This document shows positions 1 to 5,758 of a DNA stretch of 6,134 bases, piece by piece. This DNA is from Niveispirillum sp. GTDB lineage: Bacteria > Pseudomonadota > Alphaproteobacteria > Azospirillales > Azospirillaceae. Position 1 is the first letter of the stretch; every line of letters begins with the position of its first letter. A model generated the notes under the pieces. The model made no database searches and was not told the DNA's origin. It was given only the letters and a program-made list of their open reading frames with translations. The stretch is from NCBI GenBank assembly GCA_016463045.1, contig JAEMSB010000243.1:906-7039 (forward strand), in the 5' to 3' direction. The translations under genes were made by a program, and so were the position numbers.

Positions 1-80
1 CGAAGTCCATCCGCCTGCGCAAGAAGCTGCTGGACCCGAACGACCGCAAGCGCGCCGAGCGCCAGGCCGAAGCCGGCTAA
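1..80 (+). CDS. typA: 3' end of translational GTPase TypA/BipA (partial)
   Basis: The first in-frame codon visible begins at base 3 and the frame stops at TAA 78-80, giving 25 residues with the segment SIRLRKKLLDPNDRKRAER. This closely resembles the extreme C-terminus of TypA/BipA, where a basic 'S-I-R-(L/I)-R-K' strand is followed by an 'N-(D/E)-R-(K/R)-R' helix in the domain unique to this family. TypA is a ribosome-associated GTPase of the EF-G/LepA superfamily that acts in ribosome assembly and stress adaptation in the cytoplasm. The GTPase domain lies outside the window, so no catalytic motif can be checked and the call rests on the tail alone. A strong terminator begins 30 bases after the stop, so typA is probably the last gene of its transcript. 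Confidence 0.8.
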   Translation, partial: KSIRLRKKLLDPNDRKRAERQAEAG

Positions 81-110
81 GCGCTGGTTCTGGTTTGAAA
101 AGACGACAAG

Positions 111-146
111 GGGGAGGCCTGGAAACAGGCCTCCCCTTTTTGTTTT
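111..146 (+). terminator. Intrinsic terminator of typA
   Basis: A 10-bp perfect GC-rich stem pairs GGGGAGGCCT (111-120) with AGGCCTCCCC (127-136) across a six-base loop, GGAAAC. It is followed directly by TTTTTGTTTT. This is a textbook rho-independent terminator reading in the + direction. It separates typA from the toxin-antitoxin module. Confidence 0.93.
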
Positions 147-163
147 AGGGGTGGGCGGCGGCC

Positions 164-191
164 TTGGTCCTGTGGCAGGAAATGTTATGAT
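164..191 (+). promoter_or_regulatory. Probable sigma-70-type promoter of the parD-parE module
   Basis: TATGAT at 186-191 is preceded by TG one base upstream (183-184), an extended -10 arrangement. TTGGTC at 164-169 could serve as the -35 with a 16-base spacer. The site lies between the typA terminator and the antitoxin start at 226, where a promoter is expected. ParD proteins usually repress their own promoter, but I see no clear palindromic operator here. Confidence 0.5.
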
Positions 192-225
192 ACGGTCCTA
201 AGACAGTGCCCGAAGGAGGCCGATC

Positions 226-471
226 ATGCAGGTATCTGTTACCGGACCCTGGGCAGGGTTTATTGACGAGGCCGTCGCTTCCGGCGAGTTCGACAGCCCG
301 GACGCCGTTGTCGCGGCGGGCCTTTCCCTACTTAAATCCCGTGAAGCCCGGCTAACCGAATTGCGCCGTATCGTGGACGACGCCCTCGCAGAAGGTGGTG
401 AGCTTTCGGAGGAAGAGGTTGACGCGGTCCTTGCCGAACGGATCAGGGAATTGCAGGCCAGCGGCCTTTAG
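226..471 (+). CDS. parD: Type II antitoxin, ParD family (ribbon-helix-helix)
   Basis: This 81-residue acidic protein has the ParD layout. Residues 2-6 (QVSVT) form the DNA-binding beta strand, residues about 8-37 form the two helices of a ribbon-helix-helix domain (FIDEAVASGEF then SPDAVVAAGLSLL), and an extended helical tail (38-81, starting REARLTELRR) is the part that wraps the toxin in characterised ParD proteins. The start at 226 is supported by AAGGAGG at 213-219, ideally spaced. Family knowledge says it neutralises the ParE toxin encoded next and autorepresses the operon as a complex. It stops at TAG 469-471, three bases before the toxin ATG. The module sits just behind the typA terminator and uses some codons rare in the neighbouring genes, which hints at horizontal acquisition. 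Confidence 0.9.
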   Translation: MQVSVTGPWAGFIDEAVASGEFDSPDAVVAAGLSLLKSREARLTELRRIVDDALAEGGELSEEEVDAVLAERIRELQASGL

Positions 472-474
472 GCC

Positions 475-777
475 ATGCGGCGGCTATTCTATACAAGTGC
501 GGCTTCACGCGATCTTGCCGATATCCTGTCATACCTAGCCGAAAGAGCAGGTGAGACGAAGCCAGCCCTGCATTTCGTTCAGCAGCTGAGGGCGCAGTGC
601 CAGAAACTAGCGGAACTGCCGGGAACCCTGGGACGCCCCCGCGATGATATTCGCTCAGGCATCCGCAGCTTTGCCTATCGCGGCTATATCATTCTTTTCC
701 GATATGAAGATGACAGTCTGCATATCATCAGCATTATTGAGGGGCATCGGGATATCGACGCCTTGATGAAAGGATGA
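475..777 (+). CDS. parE: Type II toxin, ParE/RelE superfamily
   Basis: This 100-residue protein has the ParE fold signature: an N-terminal strand and helix (LFYTSAASRDLADILSYLAE, residues 4-23), a second helix at about 30-48, then the conserved LGRPRDDIRSGIRSF block (52-66) and C-terminal strands YIILFRYEDD and LHIISIIEGHRDI (71-94). Characterised ParE proteins poison DNA gyrase. The related RelE branch cleaves mRNA, but the GRPR-x(3)-R and 'I-x-G-x-R-D-I' pattern here favours ParE. It starts three bases after the antitoxin stop, and the bases before it (GGCC-TTTA-GGCC, 463-474) hold no Shine-Dalgarno sequence. Translation is therefore probably coupled to parD, which would keep toxin below antitoxin. 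The gene appears intact. Codons such as CTA, AGA and ACA are commoner here than in the flanking genes. Confidence 0.92.
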   Translation: MRRLFYTSAASRDLADILSYLAERAGETKPALHFVQQLRAQCQKLAELPGTLGRPRDDIRSGIRSFAYRGYIILFRYEDDSLHIISIIEGHRDIDALMKG

Positions 778-931
778 CGCCCCCAAATCCGTCCAAATCA
801 TGGCGGAAGGCCTCCCGGATACCGGCTTAAATGGCCCCTTCCGGCCCGGCCCCGTCCTTGCCGCCCCATAATCGACATGAAATGCTCTTTTCCTCAAAGG
901 GGCACCACGCCTCGACCTTCGGGGGAGCGGG

Positions 932-2212
932 ATGGCGAACCGGGTGAAGCAGATGGCCGACATGCATATCGGCCGGCATCTGAGCTATAGCGACAGCGAG
1001 CGGCGGGCGGATGAGACGCGCGGGGCCCGCGACGGGGAGAAGGGTTTTCCGCCGCTGGATGCGCCGCAGAACCCCGTGCAGGATCAAGTTCTGGCCCAGG
1101 TCACCGCCGATTTCGCCGCCTATGAGAAGGCGCGCCTGACCTATCTGTCGGAACTGGACATCGCCGAGCAGCAGAAGCTGAAGGAACGGGACGAGGATCT
1201 GGTCAATCGCCGCCGCACCCTGCAGGACGAAAAACAGCGGGCCCTGAACGACCTGTCGCACAAGGTTGGCCCCGACAGCCCCGAATTCCGCGACCTGACC
1301 GAACGCAAGTCGGAAGCCGTCGCCGCCGTCGCCAGGTTGCAGGCGGAACTGGCCCGGCCCCTGCGCGTCTCCATGGTCTGGGCCTATCCGTTCCTGATGC
1401 TGCTGGTCTGTCTGGCCGAGGTGCCGGTCAACCGCATGGCGTTCGAGTTCTTCTTTCAGGAGACGCCGCTTCTGTCCCTGTTCATCTCGCTGATCATCGG
1501 CGGGGTGCTAGCCCTGTTCGCGCATTTCATCGGCCTGTGGCTGAAACAGGCGAACCAGCATGAACGGATGCAGGCGCGGCTTTCCTATTACGCCGGTGCC
1601 GCCGTTCTGGCCGGACTGTCGGGCACGCTGGTCTATTTCATCGCGGCGGTGCGCGAACATTTCCTGCGCCTGCTGGAGGCGGACACCAACAGCTCCTTCG
1701 CCGATCTGCTGCGCCAGGGCGACCTGACCAGCACGGCGGCACAGGTGACGGGCACGGAACTGGGTTCCGCCGGCTGGACCCTGCTGGTCATCAATCTGGT
1801 GATCCTGACGGTCGGCGTCGTCGCGTCCTTCGTGCGGCATGATCCGCACCCGGATTATGAACGCCTGACCCGCAAGGCCGAAAAGGCCCGCAAGCGCGTG
1901 ACCGGTCGGGAAACTGACTATAACAAGCAGCGCATGCAGGCGACGCGCAAATATGACGACATGATCGCCGCCCTGAACCGGCAGATCGAACAACTGGAAA
2001 AGGACATCGCCACCATCCAGGCAGACCGCAAATCCGCCGGCGCTGATTATGAACAGAGCCTGCGCCAGCTGGGCATGAACAGCCATAACCGGCTGATCAA
2101 CTACCGCATCGGCAATCTGCGCGCCCGCAGCGACGGCACGCCCGCCTGCCTGCGCGAAATCCCATCCGCCTTGCAGATCAGCGCGCAATTGCTGCGGGCG
2201 GTGCGGGGATGA
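932..2212 (+). CDS. Four-helix membrane protein with flanking coiled coils, function unknown
   Basis: I do not recognise a characterised family. The 426-residue protein has a polar N-terminus, a heptad-rich coiled coil at about 55-141, four hydrophobic segments at about 147-165, 180-204, 219-240 and 281-301, and a second charged coiled coil at about 306-380. Basic residues after segments 2 and 4 (KQANQHERMQAR; RKAEKARKR) place both coiled coils in the cytoplasm and leave a roughly 40-residue loop (241-280) in the periplasm. The start at 932 is supported by GGGGGAG at 921-927; Met8 and Met11 are weaker alternatives. The 154 bases between parE and this gene hold no convincing terminator, though CATAAT at 867-872 could be a -10. 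The stop overlaps the next start (ATGA, 2209-2212), so the two products are probably made together and may form one complex. A resemblance to coiled-coil membrane DUF proteins is possible but not shown. Confidence 0.85.
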   Translation: MANRVKQMADMHIGRHLSYSDSERRADETRGARDGEKGFPPLDAPQNPVQDQVLAQVTADFAAYEKARLTYLSELDIAEQQKLKERDEDLVNRRRTLQDEKQRALNDLSHKVGPDSPEFRDLTERKSEAVAAVARLQAELARPLRVSMVWAYPFLMLLVCLAEVPVNRMAFEFFFQETPLLSLFISLIIGGVLALFAHFIGLWLKQANQHERMQARLSYYAGAAVLAGLSGTLVYFIAAVREHFLRLLEADTNSSFADLLRQGDLTSTAAQVTGTELGSAGWTLLVINLVILTVGVVASFVRHDPHPDYERLTRKAEKARKRVTGRETDYNKQRMQATRKYDDMIAALNRQIEQLEKDIATIQADRKSAGADYEQSLRQLGMNSHNRLINYRIGNLRARSDGTPACLREIPSALQISAQLLRAVRG

Positions 2213-2979
2213 GGCTGGGGCAGCTCCTGCTTCTCCTGGCGCTGCTGGCCGGTCTGGCGCCCGCCGCCCTGGCCGCGCGGCAGGATTACTGCAAGCAGGG
2301 CACGGGCACCGTCGCCCTGCTGGTGGACCGCACCACCCCATATGATCAGCAGGATATCGACATCCTGATTGCGGGCCTTGACCGGTTCGTGGGCGAACTG
2401 AAGCCGGGTGACCGGCTGGTGGTCCATACCATCACCGACGATTATGCGGCGTCGGCCCGCAAGTTTGAGGAATGCGTGCCTGGCTGCCCCGAAGGCGGTG
2501 GCCTGACGGACTGGATCATGGCCACCTGCAAGCCGACCGTCGCCAAGGCGGAAAACCGGGAGTTCAAACGCCGGCTGGCCCAGGTTCTGATCGGCATGCT
2601 GAAGGAGAAGCAGGCCTATCCACGCTCTGAAATCTTGCGCACCATCGGCAATGTCGCCGAAACCTGGAAGCCGCGCGGGCTGAACCGGATGATCGTCTTC
2701 TCCGATCTTCTGGAACATTCCGACCTGCTACCCTATACGGCGCTCTCGGAGGGGCAGCCCACAAAGAACCTGCGCACCGTCACCGATCAACGGCTTCCGG
2801 CACCGCTATCACAGGTGCAGGTCGACATGTTCGGCTTTGGCCGGGGCCATGACCCTGGCCGCAAGGCCCTGCCCCGCCCCGTAGAGAACCGGGTGCGGGA
2901 TTTCTGGACCGCCTATCTGAAGGCCAGCGGCGCCAGCAGCATCAGCATCGGCCTCTGGTATGGGGGTGGTGGGGAATAA
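2209..2979 (+). CDS. Secreted vWA-like domain protein, partner of the upstream membrane protein
   Basis: This 256-residue protein begins with a Sec signal peptide: MRLGQ, a leucine/alanine core at 6-20, and an A-L-A cleavage site after residue 22. The mature part resembles a von Willebrand factor A domain. A hydrophobic strand ends in an acidic site (VALLVDRTTPYDQQD, D40 with T42/T43), a helix and a second strand follow (GDRLVVHTIT, 68-77), and a later strand carries an aspartate (NRMIVFSDLLEHS, D166). These positions match the first and last parts of a MIDAS metal site, but the classic D-x-S-x-S is reduced to D-R-T-T. Cysteines 28, 89, 93 and 107 could form two disulfides in the periplasm. 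There is no lipobox. The start overlaps the preceding stop (ATGA), implying translational coupling. vWA domains usually mediate metal-dependent protein binding; the ligand here is unknown, and the periplasmic loop of the upstream protein is a natural candidate. Confidence 0.85.
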   Translation: MRLGQLLLLLALLAGLAPAALAARQDYCKQGTGTVALLVDRTTPYDQQDIDILIAGLDRFVGELKPGDRLVVHTITDDYAASARKFEECVPGCPEGGGLTDWIMATCKPTVAKAENREFKRRLAQVLIGMLKEKQAYPRSEILRTIGNVAETWKPRGLNRMIVFSDLLEHSDLLPYTALSEGQPTKNLRTVTDQRLPAPLSQVQVDMFGFGRGHDPGRKALPRPVENRVRDFWTAYLKASGASSISIGLWYGGGGE

Positions 2980-2986
2980 CCACCCC
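2963..2986. terminator. Stem-loop at the convergent junction of the vWA gene and rpoH2
   Basis: GGGGTGGT (2963-2970) pairs perfectly with ACCACCCC (2979-2986) across an eight-base loop. The hairpin overlaps the vWA stop codon and lies directly beside the rpoH2 stop (2987-2989), filling the seven-base gap between the convergent genes. Neither side has a T tract, so intrinsic termination is doubtful. It may instead protect 3' ends or act together with Rho. Confidence 0.4.
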
Positions 2987-3874
2987 TCACGCCTCCATGA
3001 ACAAATCGCGGCCATCGGCCACGCGCTTCATCATGCTGGCGCGCAGCTTGTTCATGGCGCGGCTTTCCAACTGGCGGACGCGTTCCTTGGACACGCCAAG
3101 GGCACGGCCCAGTTCTTCCAGCGTCGCCCCTTCGTCGCGCAGGCGGCGTTCGGCGATGATCTGACGTTCGCGTGGCGACAGTTCGCCCAGCGCTTCGGCC
3201 AGCCACTTTGACCGCATGCGCCCGTCGCGCATACCGATCACCACATCCTCGGGGTTGGGGCGGCTGTCTGGCAGGATGTCCTGCCATTCCGCCTCGCCAT
3301 CCATGACCATGGTGGCATTCAGCGACTGGTCACAGGCGGCCAGCCGCATCTCCATCGTCTCCACCTCCCGCGCATCGATATCCAGTTCGCGGGCAATCTG
3401 CTGTCGCGCATCGGTGGACAGATGATCGGAGGAGGGGTTGTCAGCGATCTTGGCGCGCAGGCGGCGCAGGTTGAAGAACAGCGACTTCTGCGCCGCCGTG
3501 GTACCAGTGCGCACGATGGACCAGTTGCGCAGGATATGATCCTGCATGGCCGACCGGATCCACCAGGCGGCATAGGTGGAGAAGCGGACATCGCGTTCCG
3601 GTTCGAACCGGCCTGCCGCCTGCATCAGGCCGACATTGCCTTCCTGCACCAGATCGCCCATGGGAATGCCGTAATGGCGGAAACGCGTGGCGGTGGAGAT
3701 CACGAGACGGGTGTAGGAACGCACCAGCTCATGCAGCGCCTTCTCGTCCCCCTTTTCCCGCCAGCGGCGGGCCAGATCCAACTCGTGATCACGGGCAAGC
3801 AGCGGTTCTTTCATCGAGGCGCGGATGAAAGCCAGGTTGGCACGCTGGGTTTCGGGATCGTCGATGGACGCCAT
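2987..3874 (-). CDS. rpoH2: RNA polymerase sigma factor, RpoH family (RpoH2-like)
   Basis: This 295-residue group 3/heat-shock sigma factor is full length for the family. Region 2 includes GDLVQEGNVGLMQA (73-86, core-binding 2.2) and FSTYAAWWIRSAMQDHILRNW (98-118, the 2.3/2.4 strand-opening and -10 recognition helices). The diagnostic RpoH box follows (QKSLFFNLR, 129-137). Region 4 spans about 230-282, with a helix-turn-helix at 251-278 (TLEELGRALGVSKERVRQLE). The N-terminus (ANLAFIRASMKEPLLARDHE) and the FRHYGIPMGDLVQEG stretch match the RpoH2 (RpoHII) branch of alphaproteobacteria better than RpoH1. RpoH2 directs genes for repair of singlet-oxygen and oxidative damage. The start at 3874 is preceded by GGAGAG (3881-3886 on the complement). 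An RpoE-type promoter lies upstream. The paralogue assignment is less certain than the family. Confidence 0.93.
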   Translation of the reverse strand: MASIDDPETQRANLAFIRASMKEPLLARDHELDLARRWREKGDEKALHELVRSYTRLVISTATRFRHYGIPMGDLVQEGNVGLMQAAGRFEPERDVRFSTYAAWWIRSAMQDHILRNWSIVRTGTTAAQKSLFFNLRRLRAKIADNPSSDHLSTDARQQIARELDIDAREVETMEMRLAACDQSLNATMVMDGEAEWQDILPDSRPNPEDVVIGMRDGRMRSKWLAEALGELSPRERQIIAERRLRDEGATLEELGRALGVSKERVRQLESRAMNKLRASMMKRVADGRDLFMEA

Positions 3875-3925
3875 CGGTCACTCTCCGTCGCTGGATCAGG
3901 GGGGGCATCTGCCCTTGCATGATCC

Positions 3926-3955
3926 TTGTTACGGAGGCGAAGGACGGTTGGATCA
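3926..3955 (-). promoter_or_regulatory. Candidate ECF (RpoE/ChrR-type) promoter of rpoH2
   Basis: On the minus strand TGATCC (3950-3955) is followed after exactly 18 bases by TAACAA (3926-3931). Promoters of RpoE/ChrR-controlled genes in Rhodobacter-type alphaproteobacteria, including rpoHII, have TGATCC at -35 and a TA-rich -10 at about this spacing. Immediately upstream is an AT palindrome, GAAAATTTTTC (3964-3974), that could act as an UP element. Transcription would start near 3919, giving an rpoH2 leader of about 45 bases. The -35 match is exact; the -10 match is weaker. Confidence 0.62.
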
Positions 3956-3972
3956 ACCGGCCCGAAAATTTT

Positions 3973-4791
3973 TCAGGCTTCGGCCAGTTCCAGCATCTGC
4001 CCGTCCGGGGCAAAGCAGGCGCAGATCAGGCGGCCGCCGAAACCGGCCCCGCCATCCAGGCTGGCCGTGAAATCGGTGACAGTCGGGCCCGGCCCATGGG
4101 TCGGGTCATAGCCGCGCACGACACGGCGGAACCCATTATAGGGTTCCACGATGCGGGCAAAGGAACTGCCGCCCCACCAGAAGATGTCGGCCTGCATATG
4201 CAACGGCTTGGCCGGGTCCAGGCCGGCATTGACGAACAGCAGCTCCGTCGGCGCCCCGTCCGGCGCACTGGTGTAGGCGCAGCGGCGCACCGCACTCAGC
4301 AGATTGTCATGGCCCGGTGCGGCGCGCATGGCGGCGCGCAGCTCGCCGGTCCAGCGGGCCAGTGTCACGGCCCCCTCCTTGGCCGACACCAGCCCATATT
4401 GGGCATTGCCGCCATAGGCCGCCAGTGTGGTGTCCAGCCCCTGACCGATCATCCATTGCAGAACCGCGGCGGGATCGGGCGCGAACTGAAGCTGCAACAG
4501 CTTCTGCCACATCTCCTCCTGCCCGCCGCGCAAGTAAACGATGTCGGTTGCCACCACGCCGCGCCGCGCCATGATCTCGCGCCGGAAGGACAGCAGTTCC
4601 TCAATCGTCTCGCGCACGGCCACGCCCCGACCGATCATGTTACCCAGATAGACCAGACGGTCACCGGGCAGGAAGCGCTTGCCGACATCATCATGCAGGG
4701 CCGCCAGACGCGCCGCCTCGCCATGGATGGCACCCACCGCCCACACGCGGCGTGGCCGACCCAGCAAGGCATATTTGCGATCATCCGACAT
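3973..4791 (-). CDS. Calcineurin-like metallophosphoesterase homologue with degenerate active site
   Basis: This 272-residue protein follows the PrpA/PPP-type phosphoesterase plan, but the catalytic motifs are altered. GDIHG is GAIHG (20-24), GDxxDRG is GNMIGRG (50-56), GNHE is GGQE (89-92), the 'VHAG' histidine is Asn188 (VNAGLDP) and the late RGH histidine is Tyr228 (RGYDP). The scaffold is retained, including GDRLVYLG (43-50), FWWGG (204-208) and LDGGAGFGG (245-253). Family knowledge says these residues bind the two metals, so phosphatase activity is unlikely. The reading frame is intact and looks selected, suggesting a binding or regulatory role. I chose the ATG at 4791 (MSDDRKYALLGRP). 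A longer frame from 4866 would begin inside the carD terminator loop. The ribosome binding site is weak. The stop lies 18 bases beyond the rpoH2 -35 element. Confidence 0.85.
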   Translation of the reverse strand: MSDDRKYALLGRPRRVWAVGAIHGEAARLAALHDDVGKRFLPGDRLVYLGNMIGRGVAVRETIEELLSFRREIMARRGVVATDIVYLRGGQEEMWQKLLQLQFAPDPAAVLQWMIGQGLDTTLAAYGGNAQYGLVSAKEGAVTLARWTGELRAAMRAAPGHDNLLSAVRRCAYTSAPDGAPTELLFVNAGLDPAKPLHMQADIFWWGGSSFARIVEPYNGFRRVVRGYDPTHGPGPTVTDFTASLDGGAGFGGRLICACFAPDGQMLELAEA

Positions 4792-4844
4792 GGGGTCCCG
4801 GCAGGTTTTTCTTGGCACCGCCAGTGTAGGGCGTGCGGCGGCGC

Positions 4845-4880
4845 AAAAAAAAGGGGCGTTCAACAAGTGAACGCCCCTTT
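4845..4880 (-). terminator. Strong intrinsic terminator of carD
   Basis: GGGGCGTTCA (4853-4862) pairs perfectly over 10 bp with TGAACGCCCC (4868-4877) around a five-base loop. Read on the minus strand, the stem is followed by eight T residues (complement of A 4845-4852). On the plus strand only TTT follows. It ends the carD transcript and implies that the phosphoesterase gene downstream has its own promoter or depends on read-through. Confidence 0.93.
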
Positions 4881-4890
4881 CATACTAAAT

Positions 4891-4914
4891 ATCCCGATTT
4901 TTTAACAGCGGGAT
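4891..4914 (-). other. Stem-loop between carD and its terminator
   Basis: ATCCCG (4891-4896) and CGGGAT (4909-4914) form a six-bp stem with a 12-base A/T-rich loop. It is the middle of three consecutive hairpins after carD. There is no T tract of its own, so it is more likely an RNA-stability element than a terminator. Confidence 0.35.
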
Positions 4915-4915
4915 G

Positions 4916-4944
4916 CTTGATCTTGTGGGTGTACCCCGATCAAG
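4916..4944 (-). other. Stem-loop overlapping the carD stop codon
   Basis: CTTGATC (4916-4922) and GATCAAG (4938-4944) are perfect inverted arms. The 15 bases between them contain GGG-TGTA-CCC, which can extend the hairpin. The stop codon (4940-4942) lies inside the 5' arm of the RNA, so ribosome passage and folding would be linked. Confidence 0.4.
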
Positions 4945-5440
4945 CCGCCTTGCTCAGCACGGCTTCCAGCTTTTCGGTGGCCTTGCGCTCGTCGATCTTC
5001 TCGACAACGGCCAATTCACGGGCCAGACGCTCCAGAGCGGCATGATAAATCTGACGCTCGCTGTAGGACTGGTCGGACTGGTCCTCACCGCGATACAGGT
5101 CGCGCACGACCTCCGCGATGGAAACCGGGTCGCCGGAATTGATCTTCGCTTCATATTCCTGGGCGCGGCGGCTCCACATGATGCGCTTAATCTTGCTGGG
5201 GCCCTGCAGGGTCTCCATGGCGGCCTTGATCCGGTCCTTGGTGGACAGGCGGCGCAGGCCGGAGGCCTTGGCCTTCGCCACCGGAACCTTCAACGTCATC
5301 CGTTCCTTTTCGAACTGGATGGCGTACAGCGTCACGCTCATGTCGGCGATGCTGTGGGTCTCGATCCCGATGATCTGGCCCACGCCGTGGGCCGGATACA
5401 CAACGTGATCCCCGGTGGTGAAATCTAGGCTTTCGGACAT
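4940..5440 (-). CDS. carD: CarD/CdnL family transcription regulator
   Basis: This 166-residue protein has the usual CarD length and layout. An N-terminal Tudor-like RNA-polymerase-interaction domain (about 6-65) opens with FTTGDHVVYPAHGVGQI and ends with LKVPVAKAKASGLRRL. A helical DNA-binding C-terminal domain (about 66-166) follows, with the conserved Trp89 in IMWSRRAQEYEAKI and the helix SYSERQIYHAALERLARELA (125-144). CarD binds the RNA polymerase beta subunit and upstream promoter DNA and stabilises open complexes; in alphaproteobacteria (CdnL) it supports rRNA and growth genes. The start at 5440 is chosen because the family begins here and the AGAAGAGAG purine run precedes it. The 43-residue extension to 5569 is not family-like. 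The neighbouring fdxA gene, same strand, is a common alphaproteobacterial arrangement. Confidence 0.95.
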   Translation of the reverse strand: MSESLDFTTGDHVVYPAHGVGQIIGIETHSIADMSVTLYAIQFEKERMTLKVPVAKAKASGLRRLSTKDRIKAAMETLQGPSKIKRIMWSRRAQEYEAKINSGDPVSIAEVVRDLYRGEDQSDQSYSERQIYHAALERLARELAVVEKIDERKATEKLEAVLSKAA

Positions 5441-5608
5441 GTCGGTTGCTCTCTTCTTCCGCGCGGGGCTGCGCGCCACGGGAACAAAAATGATAGGGGC
5501 CCCGACCGCACAGGCAGCGGGACCTCTCCTGACGAAACACTGCGATGGCGAAAGCGGTCGGCACATCAAGCCACGATCACGGGCGCCGTGCCGATCCTCG
5601 CTCGAATG

Positions 5609-5638
5609 AATATAGTCGATGTTACGTCCACATGACAG
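5609..5638 (-). promoter_or_regulatory. Possible carD promoter
   Basis: On the minus strand CTGTCA (5633-5638) and TATATT (5609-5614) are separated by 18 bases. This is the most AT-rich -10-like site in the gap and resembles a housekeeping promoter. It would give carD a leader of about 160 bases. The -35 matches only four of six consensus bases. Confidence 0.4.
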
Positions 5639-5640
5639 AG

Positions 5641-5670
5641 GCGGAACGCGTTGTTCGCCATAAGTTCCGC
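5641..5670. repeat. Spaced inverted repeat upstream of the putative carD promoter
   Basis: GCGGAAC (5641-5647) is repeated in inverted form as GTTCCGC (5664-5670), with arms 23 bases apart start to start, about two helical turns. It begins three bases upstream of the putative -35 element. The geometry suits a dimeric regulator, but none is identified. Confidence 0.35.
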
Positions 5671-5758
5671 GCAGAGCGCGTTATGTCGGTCATGCGCCCA
5701 TCGCATGGGCATTAGCGGACTTCTTAACCACCGGTCAATGATTTTTGCCGGCGCGCGC

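Noticed and set aside
804..843. Inverted repeat CGGAAGG/CCTTCCG after parE as a terminator
   Set aside because: The stem has 7 bp with a 26-base loop and no T tract, so it is weak and likely chance in GC-rich DNA.
1508..2341. 277-residue open frame on the - strand
   Set aside because: It is a shadow of the membrane protein and vWA genes, which have better starts, a signal peptide, membrane segments and coupling.
3893..3898. Second minus-strand TGATCC as an alternative rpoH2 -35
   Set aside because: An 18-base spacer would put the -10 on the rpoH2 start codon (3869-3874, ATGGCG), which is neither a -10 nor workable.
3920..3925. Plus-strand TGATCC as a divergent ECF promoter
   Set aside because: The sequence 18 bases downstream (ACGGTT) is not a -10, and no plus-strand gene follows.
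4792..4866. N-terminal extension of the phosphoesterase to an ATG at 4866
   Set aside because: It begins in the loop of the strong carD terminator, reads through the T tract, and the extra 25 residues do not resemble the family.
3919..4905. 328-residue open frame on the + strand opposite the phosphoesterase
   Set aside because: It is the antisense shadow of a GC-rich gene with recognisable family motifs; its composition is rich in G, A, H, Q and R and shows no domain.
5441..5569. 43-residue N-terminal extension of carD
   Set aside because: CarD proteins normally begin just before the FxxGDxVVYPxHGVG motif, and the ATG at 5440 has a suitable purine run upstream.
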